64,000 bases of DNA. Source: Paenisporosarcina macmurdoensis. Lineage in GTDB: Bacteria; Bacillota; Bacilli; Bacillales_A; Planococcaceae. Both the position numbers and the translations under genes were made by a program. The DNA lies in NCBI RefSeq assembly GCF_042658845.1, contig NZ_JBHSRI010000018.1:248001-312000 (forward strand), read 5' to 3'. The first letter of the stretch is position 1, and every line of letters starts with the position of its first letter. Below are positions 53,121 to 62,628 of this stretch, piece after piece. The notes beneath the pieces were generated by a model, which saw nothing but the letters and a program-made list of their open reading frames with translations, did no database searches and was not told the DNA's origin.

Positions 53121-54062
53121 ATGACTAAATCGTTTGTGGAAACAGAATATTTCACATTGAATTGCCTTTCTGAAGGAGTGTATGCAGCCATTGCAAAACC
53201 TGGACAAGGCGCATGGAGTAATGCCGGGATTGTGGACTTGGGGGGTGAGTTGCTAGTGTTTGATTCATTTAGTACACCTTCAGCTGCTCAGATGTTAAGG
53301 CAACAAGCCGAAGTGATGACAGGGAAGAAAGTGAAATACCTCATAAATAGCCATTATCACGGCGATCATGTATTTGGAAATCAAGTTTTTGAAGACGTAA
53401 CGATTATATCTACGTCTTTAACAAAAAAATGGTTTGAAGACCATAATAGTTTTATTGATGTGGCAAAAGAAATAGAAGAAATGAATCAATATCTTGATAA
53501 TTTAAAAAATCAGTTAGAATCAACAATTGATCCTGTATTGAAGTTCAGTTTATCAAATCAATATGCGGAAATGTCCAAAGTGTTAGACGAGTTACCTCAT
53601 CTGAAAATGGTTTTTCCTTCACTTGTTTTTGAGAAGCTTTTAGTTATCCAAGGCTCAATGCGAAACGTAGAATTACATTGTCTTGGAGGAGGCCATTCGC
53701 CTAGTGATACTTTTTTGTATCTGCCTGCAGAAAAGATTGCCTTCATGGGTGACATCATCACAGAAAATCTTCATTTACCTATCTATAATCCAGATGAATT
53801 TTTAAGCATTTTAAATGAAGTGAAAACAATTGAAATAGAAACTGTCATACCAGGCCATGGAGATATTGGTACTCTGGAATTAAGTGGTACCATGGTGAAT
53901 TATTTGTCATTTTTGATTAAGAAGGTAAAGGAAGCACTTGATAACGAAGTATCCTTAAATGACTTTATTGCAGAATTCATCACACCAAGTGAATATGCCA
54001 ACTGGAAAGGTATGAATGGAATCAACCGGAACCTAACTACTTTATATAATTTCTATAGGTAG
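53121..54062 (+). CDS. MBL-fold metallo-hydrolase
   Basis: The zinc motif is INSHYHGDHVFGN (HxHxDH, about residues 76-88), with later ligands in LGGGHSPSDTF and MGDIITENLH and in VIPGHGDIG. Length 313. It resembles SoxH/class B-like hydrolases, but the substrate is unknown. There is no signal peptide. AAAGGAG precedes ATG 53121. Confidence 0.85.
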   Translation: MTKSFVETEYFTLNCLSEGVYAAIAKPGQGAWSNAGIVDLGGELLVFDSFSTPSAAQMLRQQAEVMTGKKVKYLINSHYHGDHVFGNQVFEDVTIISTSLTKKWFEDHNSFIDVAKEIEEMNQYLDNLKNQLESTIDPVLKFSLSNQYAEMSKVLDELPHLKMVFPSLVFEKLLVIQGSMRNVELHCLGGGHSPSDTFLYLPAEKIAFMGDIITENLHLPIYNPDEFLSILNEVKTIEIETVIPGHGDIGTLELSGTMVNYLSFLIKKVKEALDNEVSLNDFIAEFITPSEYANWKGMNGINRNLTTLYNFYR

Positions 54063-54094
54063 TAGGCTGTTCAGTATTGAATTGTGAAAACTAA

Positions 54095-54132
54095 AAATAA
54101 GTGAACCTAATATCATCAGGTTCACTTATTTT
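54095..54132. terminator. Bidirectional terminator
   Basis: A stem of about 13 bp (AATAAGTGAACCT / AGGTTCACTTATT) with A and T tails lies between convergent genes at 54062 and 54126. Confidence 0.88.
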
Positions 54133-54971
54133 TCATTTATAGAATTTGCAATATCGACTAATACTTCTTTTGTAACCGTATTTGAGATTCTCTTATCCAC
54201 CAATAATGTATATTGCCACTTATCTTTTTCGAATACCAGTACATCAAGGGGTAATTTGGTGCTGTAAATTGCTGCGCTTCCATCCTTTAATTTTATGGTG
54301 TGATCAATTTTTTCATCACTGATTTCTAATTTGTACTGTACTGGCCTAACTCGTATTTGATAATGATTTTGTCCGACATGGTCATTCATATAGGCTATTT
54401 CAAATTCATCATTTTCTTTTCCAAAAGAGTGATTCAATCTGCCAAAGTTGTGAGTGAAAGTAACTGGAGGTAGTTGGGTGGGCAAAGTAATGTCACGTTT
54501 AAAATAATCATTACTTTCTTGCAGGGCTTTATTGACTTCCTTATACCCAATTTCTAACAAACTTTTTTCAAGTGAATTTACATTTGTTTTAATCTTATTG
54601 GCACTTGAAGGAATTTGAAGATTAACTGCAACTGAATAATCTTTAAAAATGGTTTCTTGTGCTAATTCATTTGCTATTTCTTTAATGTCTTTTTCAATTT
54701 TATTTAGATATTGTTGGTTACCATTAACTCGAATTCGGATTTCTTTAATTTGATAACTGATTCCTATTGCTGATATGTCTATATTTTTCTCCTCTTGAAG
54801 TTTATTCTCTATTTTTTGGGTTAACTTACGGGTAGTGTTCAAGAGAACTTCATCGGAGACTTCTTTCTCATCTTTAGAAGTCTGTATTATTTGATTTGAC
54901 GTTTCAGAAGGTAGTGTTGATTGAAAGAAGAAATTAAAAAGCACAACAAAAGTTAGACCTATTATTTTCAT
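54126..54971 (-). CDS. Secreted or anchored hypothetical protein (DUF4030-like)
   Basis: A short hydrophobic N-terminus (IIGLTFVVLFNFFFQ) suggests export or anchoring. The rest has IKEIRIRVNGNQQYLNKIEK and a repeat of this type further on (AVNLQIPSS), loosely like DUF4030 proteins, then QYTLLVDKRISNTVTK. Length 281. GGAGGT precedes the ATG at 54971 (minus). The family assignment is tentative. Confidence 0.6.
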   Translation of the reverse strand: MKIIGLTFVVLFNFFFQSTLPSETSNQIIQTSKDEKEVSDEVLLNTTRKLTQKIENKLQEEKNIDISAIGISYQIKEIRIRVNGNQQYLNKIEKDIKEIANELAQETIFKDYSVAVNLQIPSSANKIKTNVNSLEKSLLEIGYKEVNKALQESNDYFKRDITLPTQLPPVTFTHNFGRLNHSFGKENDEFEIAYMNDHVGQNHYQIRVRPVQYKLEISDEKIDHTIKLKDGSAAIYSTKLPLDVLVFEKDKWQYTLLVDKRISNTVTKEVLVDIANSINEK

Positions 54972-55121
54972 ATATGTAACCTCCAGTGTTTAGAAATCAC
55001 CTTATCATTCCCTCATTTTTGTTATCTATGCTAATTTAATAAACGAAAGCAGCAGTGTGCCCATTGAAAGTTGTAAAATGCCGCTTTCTTTTCTCATAAT
55101 AAAGAAAAGGAGGGATGGCGC

Positions 55122-56606
55122 ATGAACAAACACATACTCGTCGTTGGTGCTGGAATCGGTGGGTTGACCGCCGCTTCGCTATTAGCTAAACATGGAGAAA
55201 ACGTGACACTTCTTGAATCGTCATCTGAACTTGGTGGATGTGCGGGGAAGTTTAAACGACATAATTATGTATTTCCTGTAGGTGCAACTCTTGGTATGGG
55301 ATTAGAGCCAGGTGGCATTCATGAACGGGTATTTCGATATCTAGAAAAGCCAATGACATTACAACCTCTTGATCAAGTCATGCAAATGGTACACCCGCAC
55401 GCAACGTTCACCTTTTATAAAGATCGCGCACAACATGTTGAACAGATGACCAGCCATTTTCCGCAAGCCTCACAAAATATCACAGCGTTTTATCGTGAAA
55501 TTTATCAAACTGCTGCGACTGTGCGTACCTTGATGGACCGTTTGCCCGTCCTCCCGCCAACTACCGCAAAAGAATGGCTCTATTTAATTGGCTCACTGCA
55601 ACCTAAACACATAAGATTACTGCCATATTTTAATCAAACTTTAGAGAAGAGGCTACGTGTCCATGGACTATCAAAGCTGCCCGAGTTTCGTCATATGATA
55701 GATGGCTTATTAATTGATAGCATGCAAACGGGTAGTGAGGATGTATCTTATTTACTCGCAGCGATTGCACTCGATATTTACCATGAAGGCGCTTATTATG
55801 TACCAGGCGGTTTGTATCAATTAGCAGAAAAAATGGGAGAAAGCTTTATTGAAAACGGTGGTACTCTCAAAAAACGTCGGACAGTTAAGAAGCTCGAACG
55901 AAAAAATAATCAATGGAGAGCAACGGATCACCGAGGCAATACATATGATGCACAACACGTGGTATTGAATGTGCCGATTCACCAATTACCGAACATTCTA
56001 GCACCAGACTTGTTGCGACAGTTAAAGAAACCACTGCGTGAAGGAATGACGACACCAACATGGACGACGTTGGCGTTGTATATTGCAGTGGACTGGAGAA
56101 AGCTCCAAGCGCCACTTCCACCTTTTCGGCAAATATCACTTGATGGTGAACAAGGACTTGCGGAAGTAGGACATTTTTTCATGTCAGTGTCAACTCCTGC
56201 AGATTCATTGAGAGCACCAGAAGGCATTCAAACCATTACGATTTCCACGCATTCGGAGGCGCATCGCTGGGATACAAAAGAAAAATATGATGCGGTACGT
56301 GACGAATTAAGTGAACGCATGCTCGAAGCAATCGAAAAAGTGATTCCTCATATTAGGCAAGCAATCGTTCATTTCGAAACGGGTGCACCAAAAGGATGGG
56401 AACGCTACACAGGTCGTCCAAACGGCTATGTCGGTGGATTTCCTCAAACACTGAAGTCTTCTCTATTTAATTCCATCTCTCATCAATCGGGGCTAGAGAA
56501 TCTGTATGTATGTGGCGATCATATTTTCCCAGGTGGAGGGACAATTGGCGCAGCGACAAGTGGAATTCACGCCGCTCGATCCATATCAGGTGAGCGACTT
56601 ATCTAA
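55122..56606 (+). CDS. FAD-dependent oxidoreductase of the phytoene desaturase (CrtI/CrtN-like) family
   Basis: The N-terminal FAD motif is LVVGAGIGGLTAASLLA, followed by ESSSELGGCAGKF. The C-terminal segment YVCGDHIFPGGGTIGAATSG is the FAD-binding end seen in carotenoid desaturases and isomerases. Length 494. No crtM/crtB or other carotenoid gene is in the window, so a role in pigment is not shown. GGAGG precedes ATG 55122. Confidence 0.87.
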   Translation: MNKHILVVGAGIGGLTAASLLAKHGENVTLLESSSELGGCAGKFKRHNYVFPVGATLGMGLEPGGIHERVFRYLEKPMTLQPLDQVMQMVHPHATFTFYKDRAQHVEQMTSHFPQASQNITAFYREIYQTAATVRTLMDRLPVLPPTTAKEWLYLIGSLQPKHIRLLPYFNQTLEKRLRVHGLSKLPEFRHMIDGLLIDSMQTGSEDVSYLLAAIALDIYHEGAYYVPGGLYQLAEKMGESFIENGGTLKKRRTVKKLERKNNQWRATDHRGNTYDAQHVVLNVPIHQLPNILAPDLLRQLKKPLREGMTTPTWTTLALYIAVDWRKLQAPLPPFRQISLDGEQGLAEVGHFFMSVSTPADSLRAPEGIQTITISTHSEAHRWDTKEKYDAVRDELSERMLEAIEKVIPHIRQAIVHFETGAPKGWERYTGRPNGYVGGFPQTLKSSLFNSISHQSGLENLYVCGDHIFPGGGTIGAATSGIHAARSISGERLI

Positions 56607-56612
56607 AGGTTC

Positions 56613-56642
56613 AAAGTGTTCGAGTTTCTCGAACACTTTTTT
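56613..56642 (+). terminator. Terminator after the CrtI-like gene
   Basis: A 12-bp perfect stem AAAGTGTTCGAG / CTCGAACACTTT with a three-base loop is followed by Ts. Confidence 0.92.
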
Positions 56643-56701
56643 CTTATGGTTTTCAACACCTAATAGAGCTCACACAAGTAATTGAAAATATTTTCCACCC
56701 A

Positions 56702-56731
56702 TTGATTAAGAACATTCGTTCGGGGTATAAT
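56702..56731 (+). promoter_or_regulatory. Promoter of the LexA-controlled Y-family polymerase
   Basis: TTGATT (56702-56707) and a perfect TATAAT (56726-56731) are 18 bases apart. The spacer overlaps LexA box 1. Confidence 0.75.
56709..56722 (+). promoter_or_regulatory. LexA box 1
   Basis: AGAACATTCGTTCG fits the Bacillus LexA pattern CGAACNNNNGTTCG with one mismatch. It lies between -35 and -10. Confidence 0.78.
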
Positions 56732-56745
56732 CATGATAAGGGAAA

Positions 56746-56759
56746 AGAACGTTTGTTCG
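56746..56759 (+). promoter_or_regulatory. LexA box 2
   Basis: AGAACGTTTGTTCG also fits with one mismatch and lies just downstream of the -10, near the expected transcription start. Confidence 0.78.
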
Positions 56760-56780
56760 TTTTTTAAGGAGGAGAACACC

Positions 56781-58034
56781 ATGTATGAAAAATACCCAGA
56801 TCGAAAAATCGTCTGTCTCGATATGCGTAGCTTTTACGCCAGTTGTGCAGCAGCGGATGAAGGGCTTGACGTGATGAAAATCCCGATTGCGATTATTGGC
56901 AATCAACAACAAAAGGGAAGTGTCGTTTTAGCTGCTTCGCCCCCATTAAAAAAAGAGTTTGGTGTAAAAACAGGGACGCGTTTATATGAAATCCCTGATC
57001 ATCCGGACATTCGAATAATCGAACCGAAAATGGGCTTTTTTGTACGGATGTCTATGGAAATTACGCGATTGCTTAGTGAGTATGTGCCGAAAGAAGCGAT
57101 TCATGTTTACAGTGTGGATGAAAGCTTTATCGATTTAGCTGGTACGGAGCGGCTGTGGGGACCAATTGAACAAACCATCCAGCGCATTCAAGACGATTTG
57201 CTAGAAATGTTTCAATTACCGTCTGCGATGGGCATGGGACCGAATATGTTGATGGCGAAGTTAGCACTCGATATAGAAGCGAAGAAAACAGGCTTCGCTC
57301 GTTGGACCTATGATGATGTGCAAACCAAGTTATGGCCAATATCCCCACTTAGCGAAATGTGGGGTATCGGGTCTCGAATGGAAAAAAACTTAAATGCCAT
57401 GGGGATTTTTTCAATCGGAGATTTAGCAAAGACCGAGTTAACAACACTCGAATCGAAGTTTGGCGTGATGGGAAACCAGTTGTATCACCACGCCTGGGGA
57501 ATTGACTTATCAGAACTAGGTGCTCCCATTATCGACGGGCAAATTAGTTATGGCAAAGGGCAGATTTTATACCGAGATTATCGGAAAACAGAAGATATTC
57601 TAGCGGTTGTACTTGAAATGACCGAAGACGTGGCGAGACGTGCGCGTGAAGCGGGAAAAGTTGGGCGCACCGTTCACCTCGGCGTTGGCTACAGCAAAGA
57701 TACTTTTGGGGGAGGATTTCATCGGTCTCTGTCAATGGAAGAAGCCACAAATGACACGATGAAAATTTACAAAATATGCGTGAAATTGTTCCACGAACAT
57801 TTTGATGATCGACCGGTTCGGCGTTTGTCGGTGACCTTATCGAACATGGAACCTGAGCATTCTATGCAGCTCAGTCTGTTTGAAGCGGAAAAATGGCGCA
57901 AACGCAAGCTCGGTTCCGCCATGGATCACATTCGTAGTAAATATGGTTCAACGGCTTTACTACGCGCAGTTTCCTATACAGATGCAGGAACAGCTCGAGC
58001 TCGTGCGAAATTAATCGGAGGACATAAAGCTTAA
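56781..58034 (+). CDS. Y-family DNA polymerase, YqjW/UvrX-like (SOS-induced)
   Basis: This is a translesion polymerase. The palm motifs are CLDMRSFYASC near the N-terminus and YSVDESFIDLAG at about residue 110. It has WGIGSRMEKNLNAMG and the little-finger region to about residue 417. It groups by sequence with YqjW/PolY2 and UvrX rather than DinB. AAGGAGG precedes ATG 56781. Two LexA boxes and a promoter lie upstream, so DNA damage should induce it. The downstream inverted repeat may end its transcript. Confidence 0.93.
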   Translation: MYEKYPDRKIVCLDMRSFYASCAAADEGLDVMKIPIAIIGNQQQKGSVVLAASPPLKKEFGVKTGTRLYEIPDHPDIRIIEPKMGFFVRMSMEITRLLSEYVPKEAIHVYSVDESFIDLAGTERLWGPIEQTIQRIQDDLLEMFQLPSAMGMGPNMLMAKLALDIEAKKTGFARWTYDDVQTKLWPISPLSEMWGIGSRMEKNLNAMGIFSIGDLAKTELTTLESKFGVMGNQLYHHAWGIDLSELGAPIIDGQISYGKGQILYRDYRKTEDILAVVLEMTEDVARRAREAGKVGRTVHLGVGYSKDTFGGGFHRSLSMEEATNDTMKIYKICVKLFHEHFDDRPVRRLSVTLSNMEPEHSMQLSLFEAEKWRKRKLGSAMDHIRSKYGSTALLRAVSYTDAGTARARAKLIGGHKA

Positions 58035-58048
58035 TAAATGAGGGGGAA

Positions 58049-58092
58049 GCTCGGTTACATGAATTGGATGTAACCGATTCATGTAACCGAGC
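58049..58092. repeat. 16-bp perfect inverted repeat after the Y-family polymerase gene
   Basis: Arms GCTCGGTTACATGAAT (58049-58064) and its exact complement (58077-58092) enclose a 12-base loop that repeats ATGTAACCG, so an alternative hairpin is possible. It is followed by AATTTTC; it may be a terminator without a strong T-run. Confidence 0.85.
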
Positions 58093-58225
58093 AATTTTCA
58101 CTATAAACGAAATAAATGTGAAAACTATTTCTTAACCCGAATTATTTTCATTTCGTATCTTCTCTAAATTCCGAACATTTGCTAAACTAATAAAGGCTGA
58201 AAAAAAGAAATCGGGGGATAGTTGC

Positions 58226-59980
58226 GTGAAAGTATTTTTAGATTTATGGTGGTTTTTTAAAGAGAGAAAGAAACAGTATATCTTCGGTATCGTAATGCTG
58301 ATGGTTGTTGCGTTTTTGCAACTGCTGCCACCTAAAATAATTGGTTACGTCGTCGATGAAATTCGACTAGGTACCTTAACAGGCGAAGCGCTTTTTAAAG
58401 TGTTGCTATTGCTTGCTGGTGCGGCAATTGCCATGTATATCATTCGTTATTATTGGCGCATGCTGATTTTTGGTTCAGCAATTTTGCTCGCACGCCAATT
58501 GCGAGCTCGTTTATTCCGGCATTTTACTCGCATGTCACCACGATTTTATCAAAAGCGACGTGTCGGCGATTTAATGGCACATGCGACCAATGATTTATCA
58601 GCGGTTCAACAAACAGCAGGAGTGGGTGTCTTAACGCTCGTGGATTCACTAGCAACAGGAAGTTTTGTTATAGCCGCAATGGCGATAACAATCGACTGGA
58701 AATTAACACTAATTGCCCTTATTCCAATGCCCATTATGGCGTATTTAACGAATTACTACGGCAAGCAGCTACATAATCGTTTTCACTTTGCCCAAGAAGC
58801 GTTCTCGAACTTAAACGATAAAACACAAGAAAGTATTTCAGGAATAAAAGTCATCAAAACATTTGGCCAAGAAAAAGAAGACATTCAAGACTTTGTCCAG
58901 TTATCAGATGATGTTGTAGAAAAAAATATTCATGTAGCGAAAATAGATTCGTTATTTGACCCTACGATTTCTGCAATTGTCGGTGTTTCATTTTTCCTAT
59001 CCATACTATTTGGTGCACGATTCATTGTTGCAGGCGATATGACAATTGGAGATTTAATCGCCTTCACTGCGTATTTAGGTCTACTCGTCTGGCCGATGCT
59101 CGCTTTTGGCTGGTTGTTTAATATTGTTGAGCGAGGTCGTGCTTCTTATGACCGGATTCGTGCGCTTCTTGCTGAACCAGCAGATATTGACGATGCGACA
59201 CATGCACTGGATATCAAAGCACAAGGTGACTTAGAGGTTCATATCGATGAGTTTAAGTTCCCAGATGATGAGCGTGCAGCACTAAAAAATGTTCACTTCA
59301 CATTAAAGCGCGGGGAAACTTTAGGTATCGTAGGGAAGACTGGCTCTGGTAAAACGGCCATTCTAAAGTTATTACTACGCGAATTTGAAGGGTATGATGG
59401 ATGGATTACATATGGTGATCATTCGATCAATTCATACAAAAAAGAACGTCTACGTTCTGCGATCGGGTATGTACCGCAAGATCACTTCTTGTTTTCAACG
59501 ACCATTGCTGGCAATATCGCATTTGCAAATACCAGTGCTCCACTTGAAGATGTTTATGAAGCATCTCGGCTTGCACACATTCATGAAGACATATTAAATT
59601 TCACCAGTGGCTATGACACCATAGTTGGTGAACGAGGAGTGTCTTTATCAGGGGGACAAAAGCAACGTATATCAATTGCTCGTGCGTTGATGATGAAACC
59701 TGAATTATTGATTTTAGATGATTCCTTATCTGCTGTAGATGCTCGAACAGAAGAAGCGATACTTGAGTCTTTGAAAGCATCTCGTGTAGATGAGACGACC
59801 ATTATTACAGCTCATCGACTTAGTGCGATTCAACATGCACATCAAATCATCGTACTGCATGAAGGTACCATTGTTGAAAAAGGTTCACATGAAGAACTCA
59901 TGAAAAGACAAGGACGTTACTATGAAATGTATCAATTACAACAACTTGAAGCACTTGTCGAAATGGGAGGTGAGGCATAA
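58226..59980 (+). CDS. ABC exporter half-transporter 1 (YheI/BmrC-like)
   Basis: The N-terminal half (residues 1 to about 310) has six transmembrane helices. The nucleotide-binding domain shows Walker A GKTGSGKTAIL, signature LSGGQKQRISIARAL and Walker B LLILDDSLSAVD, in which the catalytic Glu is Asp. The paired gene has the canonical Glu, so the two form a heterodimer with one degenerate ATP site. Multidrug export is usual for such pairs; the substrate is not known. Length 584. GTG 58226 follows GGGGGA. The stop overlaps the next start (TAATG). Confidence 0.9.
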   Translation: MKVFLDLWWFFKERKKQYIFGIVMLMVVAFLQLLPPKIIGYVVDEIRLGTLTGEALFKVLLLLAGAAIAMYIIRYYWRMLIFGSAILLARQLRARLFRHFTRMSPRFYQKRRVGDLMAHATNDLSAVQQTAGVGVLTLVDSLATGSFVIAAMAITIDWKLTLIALIPMPIMAYLTNYYGKQLHNRFHFAQEAFSNLNDKTQESISGIKVIKTFGQEKEDIQDFVQLSDDVVEKNIHVAKIDSLFDPTISAIVGVSFFLSILFGARFIVAGDMTIGDLIAFTAYLGLLVWPMLAFGWLFNIVERGRASYDRIRALLAEPADIDDATHALDIKAQGDLEVHIDEFKFPDDERAALKNVHFTLKRGETLGIVGKTGSGKTAILKLLLREFEGYDGWITYGDHSINSYKKERLRSAIGYVPQDHFLFSTTIAGNIAFANTSAPLEDVYEASRLAHIHEDILNFTSGYDTIVGERGVSLSGGQKQRISIARALMMKPELLILDDSLSAVDARTEEAILESLKASRVDETTIITAHRLSAIQHAHQIIVLHEGTIVEKGSHEELMKRQGRYYEMYQLQQLEALVEMGGEA

Positions 59981-61758
59981 TGGACCAACAGCCGAAGCTA
60001 ACCGGTAAAGATCAAAATATTATTTTAAGAAGACTCGTTTCTTATTTGAAACCCCACAAAAAAGTAATTATTTTCGCCTTATTCCTACTTGGACTTACCG
60101 TTATTGGAGACGTATTTGGCCCGATTTTAATCAAAACGTTTATCGATGATTATTTAACCGTTCGAAATTTCCCTCAAGGACCACTTATTGGACTTGCGAG
60201 CGCTTATATTTTTATTCAAATATCCAATGTGTTTATTAGTTATTTCCAATTGCTGAAATTCCAAGAGATCGCACTAAAAATCATTCAGCAAATGCGCATT
60301 GATGTTTTTACAAAAGTACAGAACCTCGGCATGCGTTATTTTGACAAAACGCCTGCAGGGAGTATCGTATCTCGAGTAACCAATGATACGGAAGCAATAA
60401 AAGATATGTTCGTCAGTGTCTTAGTAGGCTTTGTACAAAGTGCCTTTTTAGTTGTTGGTGTGTACATTGCGATGTTTATATTAAATGCAAAATTGGCACT
60501 CGTTACACTAGTGCTATTGCCGATCCTGTTTTTAATTATTAGCACATATCGACGCTATAGTTCCGTTTTTTATCAGGATTTACGTGAACGGTTAAGTCAA
60601 TTGAATGCCAAACTGGCGGAATCATTGCAAGGAATGTCCATGATTCAAGCATTTCGACAAGAGCCACGTTTAAAAGATGAGTTCAACGACATAAACGAAC
60701 AGCACTGGGAAGCTGGCAAACGCAATATCAAAATGGATAGCTTGTTGCTTAGACCAGCGATTGATTTGGTGTATGCACTTGCATTGATCATGTTGCTCAG
60801 CTATTTCGGAATCACTTCGTTCAATAATACGATAGAAGTTGGGGTCATCTATGCCTTTGTCACGTATATTGACCGATTCTTTGAACCAATTAATCAAGTG
60901 ATGCAACGTTTATCGATTTTCCAACAAGCCATTGTTGCTGCATCACGTGTCTTTAAATTGCTAGATGAAGAGGAACTTGTACCGGCTCAAGGCAATACAA
61001 ACGCTCGCATTGAAGCTGGAAAAATTGAATTTAATAATGTGACATTCTCCTATGACGGTCAAACGGATGTTTTGAAAAACATTTCCTTTACTGCGAACCC
61101 TGGAGAAACAGTGGCATTGGTCGGCCATACGGGGAGTGGAAAGAGTTCAATTATCAATTTGTTGATGCGATTTTATGAATTTGAACAAGGTGATATATTA
61201 ATAGATGGACATTCGGTAAAAAACTATAAGGCGCAAGAGTTACGCGAAAAAATGGGACTCGTTCTGCAAGATCCGTTCTTATTTTTCGGGGACATTGAAA
61301 GCAATATTCGCTTGCACAATCAAGCGATGACTGACGAAGAAGTTCGAGCTGCTGCTGAATTCGTTCAAGCCGATTCCTTCATTAATCAGTTGCCAGACGG
61401 TTACAAACAAAAAGTCACAGAACGGGGCTCGACATTTTCAAGTGGTCAACGCCAACTCGTTGCATTCGCCCGTACGATGGCAACCGACCCGAAAATTTTA
61501 GTGCTTGATGAAGCGACGGCAAACATTGATACTGAAACAGAAGTGGCCATTCAATCTAGTTTGGAAAAAATGCGTCAAGGACGAACGACGATTGCCATTG
61601 CACACCGTTTAAGTACGATTCAAGATGCTGAACTAATTCTCGTTCTTCATCAAGGTGAAGTCGTCGAACGTGGTAATCATCAACAATTACTTGCTAGCAA
61701 AGGGCTCTATCACAAAATGTATTTACTGCAAAACGGTATTGTTGAAGAAACCGTATAA
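59980..61758 (+). CDS. ABC exporter half-transporter 2 (YheH/BmrD-like)
   Basis: Six helices (residues 30 to about 310) precede a nucleotide-binding domain with Walker A GHTGSGKSSIINLL, a degenerate signature TFSSGQRQLVAFART (SSGQ rather than SGGQ) and Walker B ILVLDEATANID with the catalytic Glu. It therefore pairs with the upstream gene's Asp-type Walker B to give one functional and one degenerate ATP site. Length 592. Its ATG overlaps the upstream stop. At 592 residues it is shorter than B. subtilis BmrD. Confidence 0.9.
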   Translation: MDQQPKLTGKDQNIILRRLVSYLKPHKKVIIFALFLLGLTVIGDVFGPILIKTFIDDYLTVRNFPQGPLIGLASAYIFIQISNVFISYFQLLKFQEIALKIIQQMRIDVFTKVQNLGMRYFDKTPAGSIVSRVTNDTEAIKDMFVSVLVGFVQSAFLVVGVYIAMFILNAKLALVTLVLLPILFLIISTYRRYSSVFYQDLRERLSQLNAKLAESLQGMSMIQAFRQEPRLKDEFNDINEQHWEAGKRNIKMDSLLLRPAIDLVYALALIMLLSYFGITSFNNTIEVGVIYAFVTYIDRFFEPINQVMQRLSIFQQAIVAASRVFKLLDEEELVPAQGNTNARIEAGKIEFNNVTFSYDGQTDVLKNISFTANPGETVALVGHTGSGKSSIINLLMRFYEFEQGDILIDGHSVKNYKAQELREKMGLVLQDPFLFFGDIESNIRLHNQAMTDEEVRAAAEFVQADSFINQLPDGYKQKVTERGSTFSSGQRQLVAFARTMATDPKILVLDEATANIDTETEVAIQSSLEKMRQGRTTIAIAHRLSTIQDAELILVLHQGEVVERGNHQQLLASKGLYHKMYLLQNGIVEETV

Positions 61759-61762
61759 ACAT

Positions 61763-61792
61763 AAAAGAGGACACAATTGTGTCCTCTTTTGT
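61763..61792 (+). terminator. Terminator after the ABC pair
   Basis: A 12-bp perfect stem AAAAGAGGACAC / GTGTCCTCTTTT with an AATT loop is followed by TTTTG. Confidence 0.93.
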
Positions 61793-61880
61793 TCAGACAA
61801 AAAAATGTCACAGGCAATAATGAAGTTATTTGACTGATTATTTGTTACGATGTTAGAAGAATTGTAAAGGAGCGAACTTA

Positions 61881-62591
61881 ATGACCACAGATATCAATTT
61901 ATTATTGGCATTTGGAGCAGGTTTTCTAAGCTTTATCTCGCCGTGTACTTTGCCATTATATCCAGCATTTCTTTCTTATATTACAGGTATGACGTTAGAT
62001 GAATTGAAGACAGATCGCGGTGTTTTGCAAAAACGTGGAATGCTACATACGCTATTTTTCTTACTCGGTTTTTCATTTATCTTTATAGCGTTAGGTTTTG
62101 GAACAAACTTTGTTAATACGGCGTATATTCAATATCAAGATGTCATTAGACAAATTGGTGCTATTTTTATTGTGTTATTTGGTTTAATTGTTATAGGCGT
62201 TTTTAAACCAGAATTTTTAATGAAAGATCGAAAATTACAATTTAAAAATAGACCATCGGGTTATTTAGGAACTATAGTCATTGGTATGGCATTTGCAGCT
62301 GGATGGACTCCTTGCACAGGTCCTATTTTAGCATCTGTTTTATTCCTTGGAGCAACAAATCCAGGCTCTGGTGTATGGTATATGGTAGCTTATATATTAG
62401 GATTCGCAATTCCGTTCTTCGTCTTATCATTCTTTATTACACGTATGAACTGGATTCGAAAACACAATGCGAAAATCGTCAAAATTGGTGGTATCATCAT
62501 GATAGCAGTCGGTATTTTATTGTTCTTTGACGGCATGACGTTCATTATCCGAATATTAAGCCCGATTTTTGGTGACTTCCAAGGGTTTTAA
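61881..62591 (+). CDS. ccdA: Cytochrome c biogenesis / disulfide-relay membrane protein CcdA
   Basis: CcdA passes reducing power across the membrane for cytochrome c and sporulation redox proteins. The 236-residue protein has six or seven helices with SFISPCTLPLYPAF (Cys in helix 1) and AAGWTPCTGPILAS (second Cys), which form the redox pair. AAAGGAG precedes ATG 61881. The following genes match the B. subtilis ccdA-yneI-yneJ-yneK order in part. Confidence 0.95.
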   Translation: MTTDINLLLAFGAGFLSFISPCTLPLYPAFLSYITGMTLDELKTDRGVLQKRGMLHTLFFLLGFSFIFIALGFGTNFVNTAYIQYQDVIRQIGAIFIVLFGLIVIGVFKPEFLMKDRKLQFKNRPSGYLGTIVIGMAFAAGWTPCTGPILASVLFLGATNPGSGVWYMVAYILGFAIPFFVLSFFITRMNWIRKHNAKIVKIGGIIMIAVGILLFFDGMTFIIRILSPIFGDFQGF

Positions 62592-62628
62592 CAAGTAAAC
62601 TATTGGTAAGAAAGAGATGGTGTTGAAG

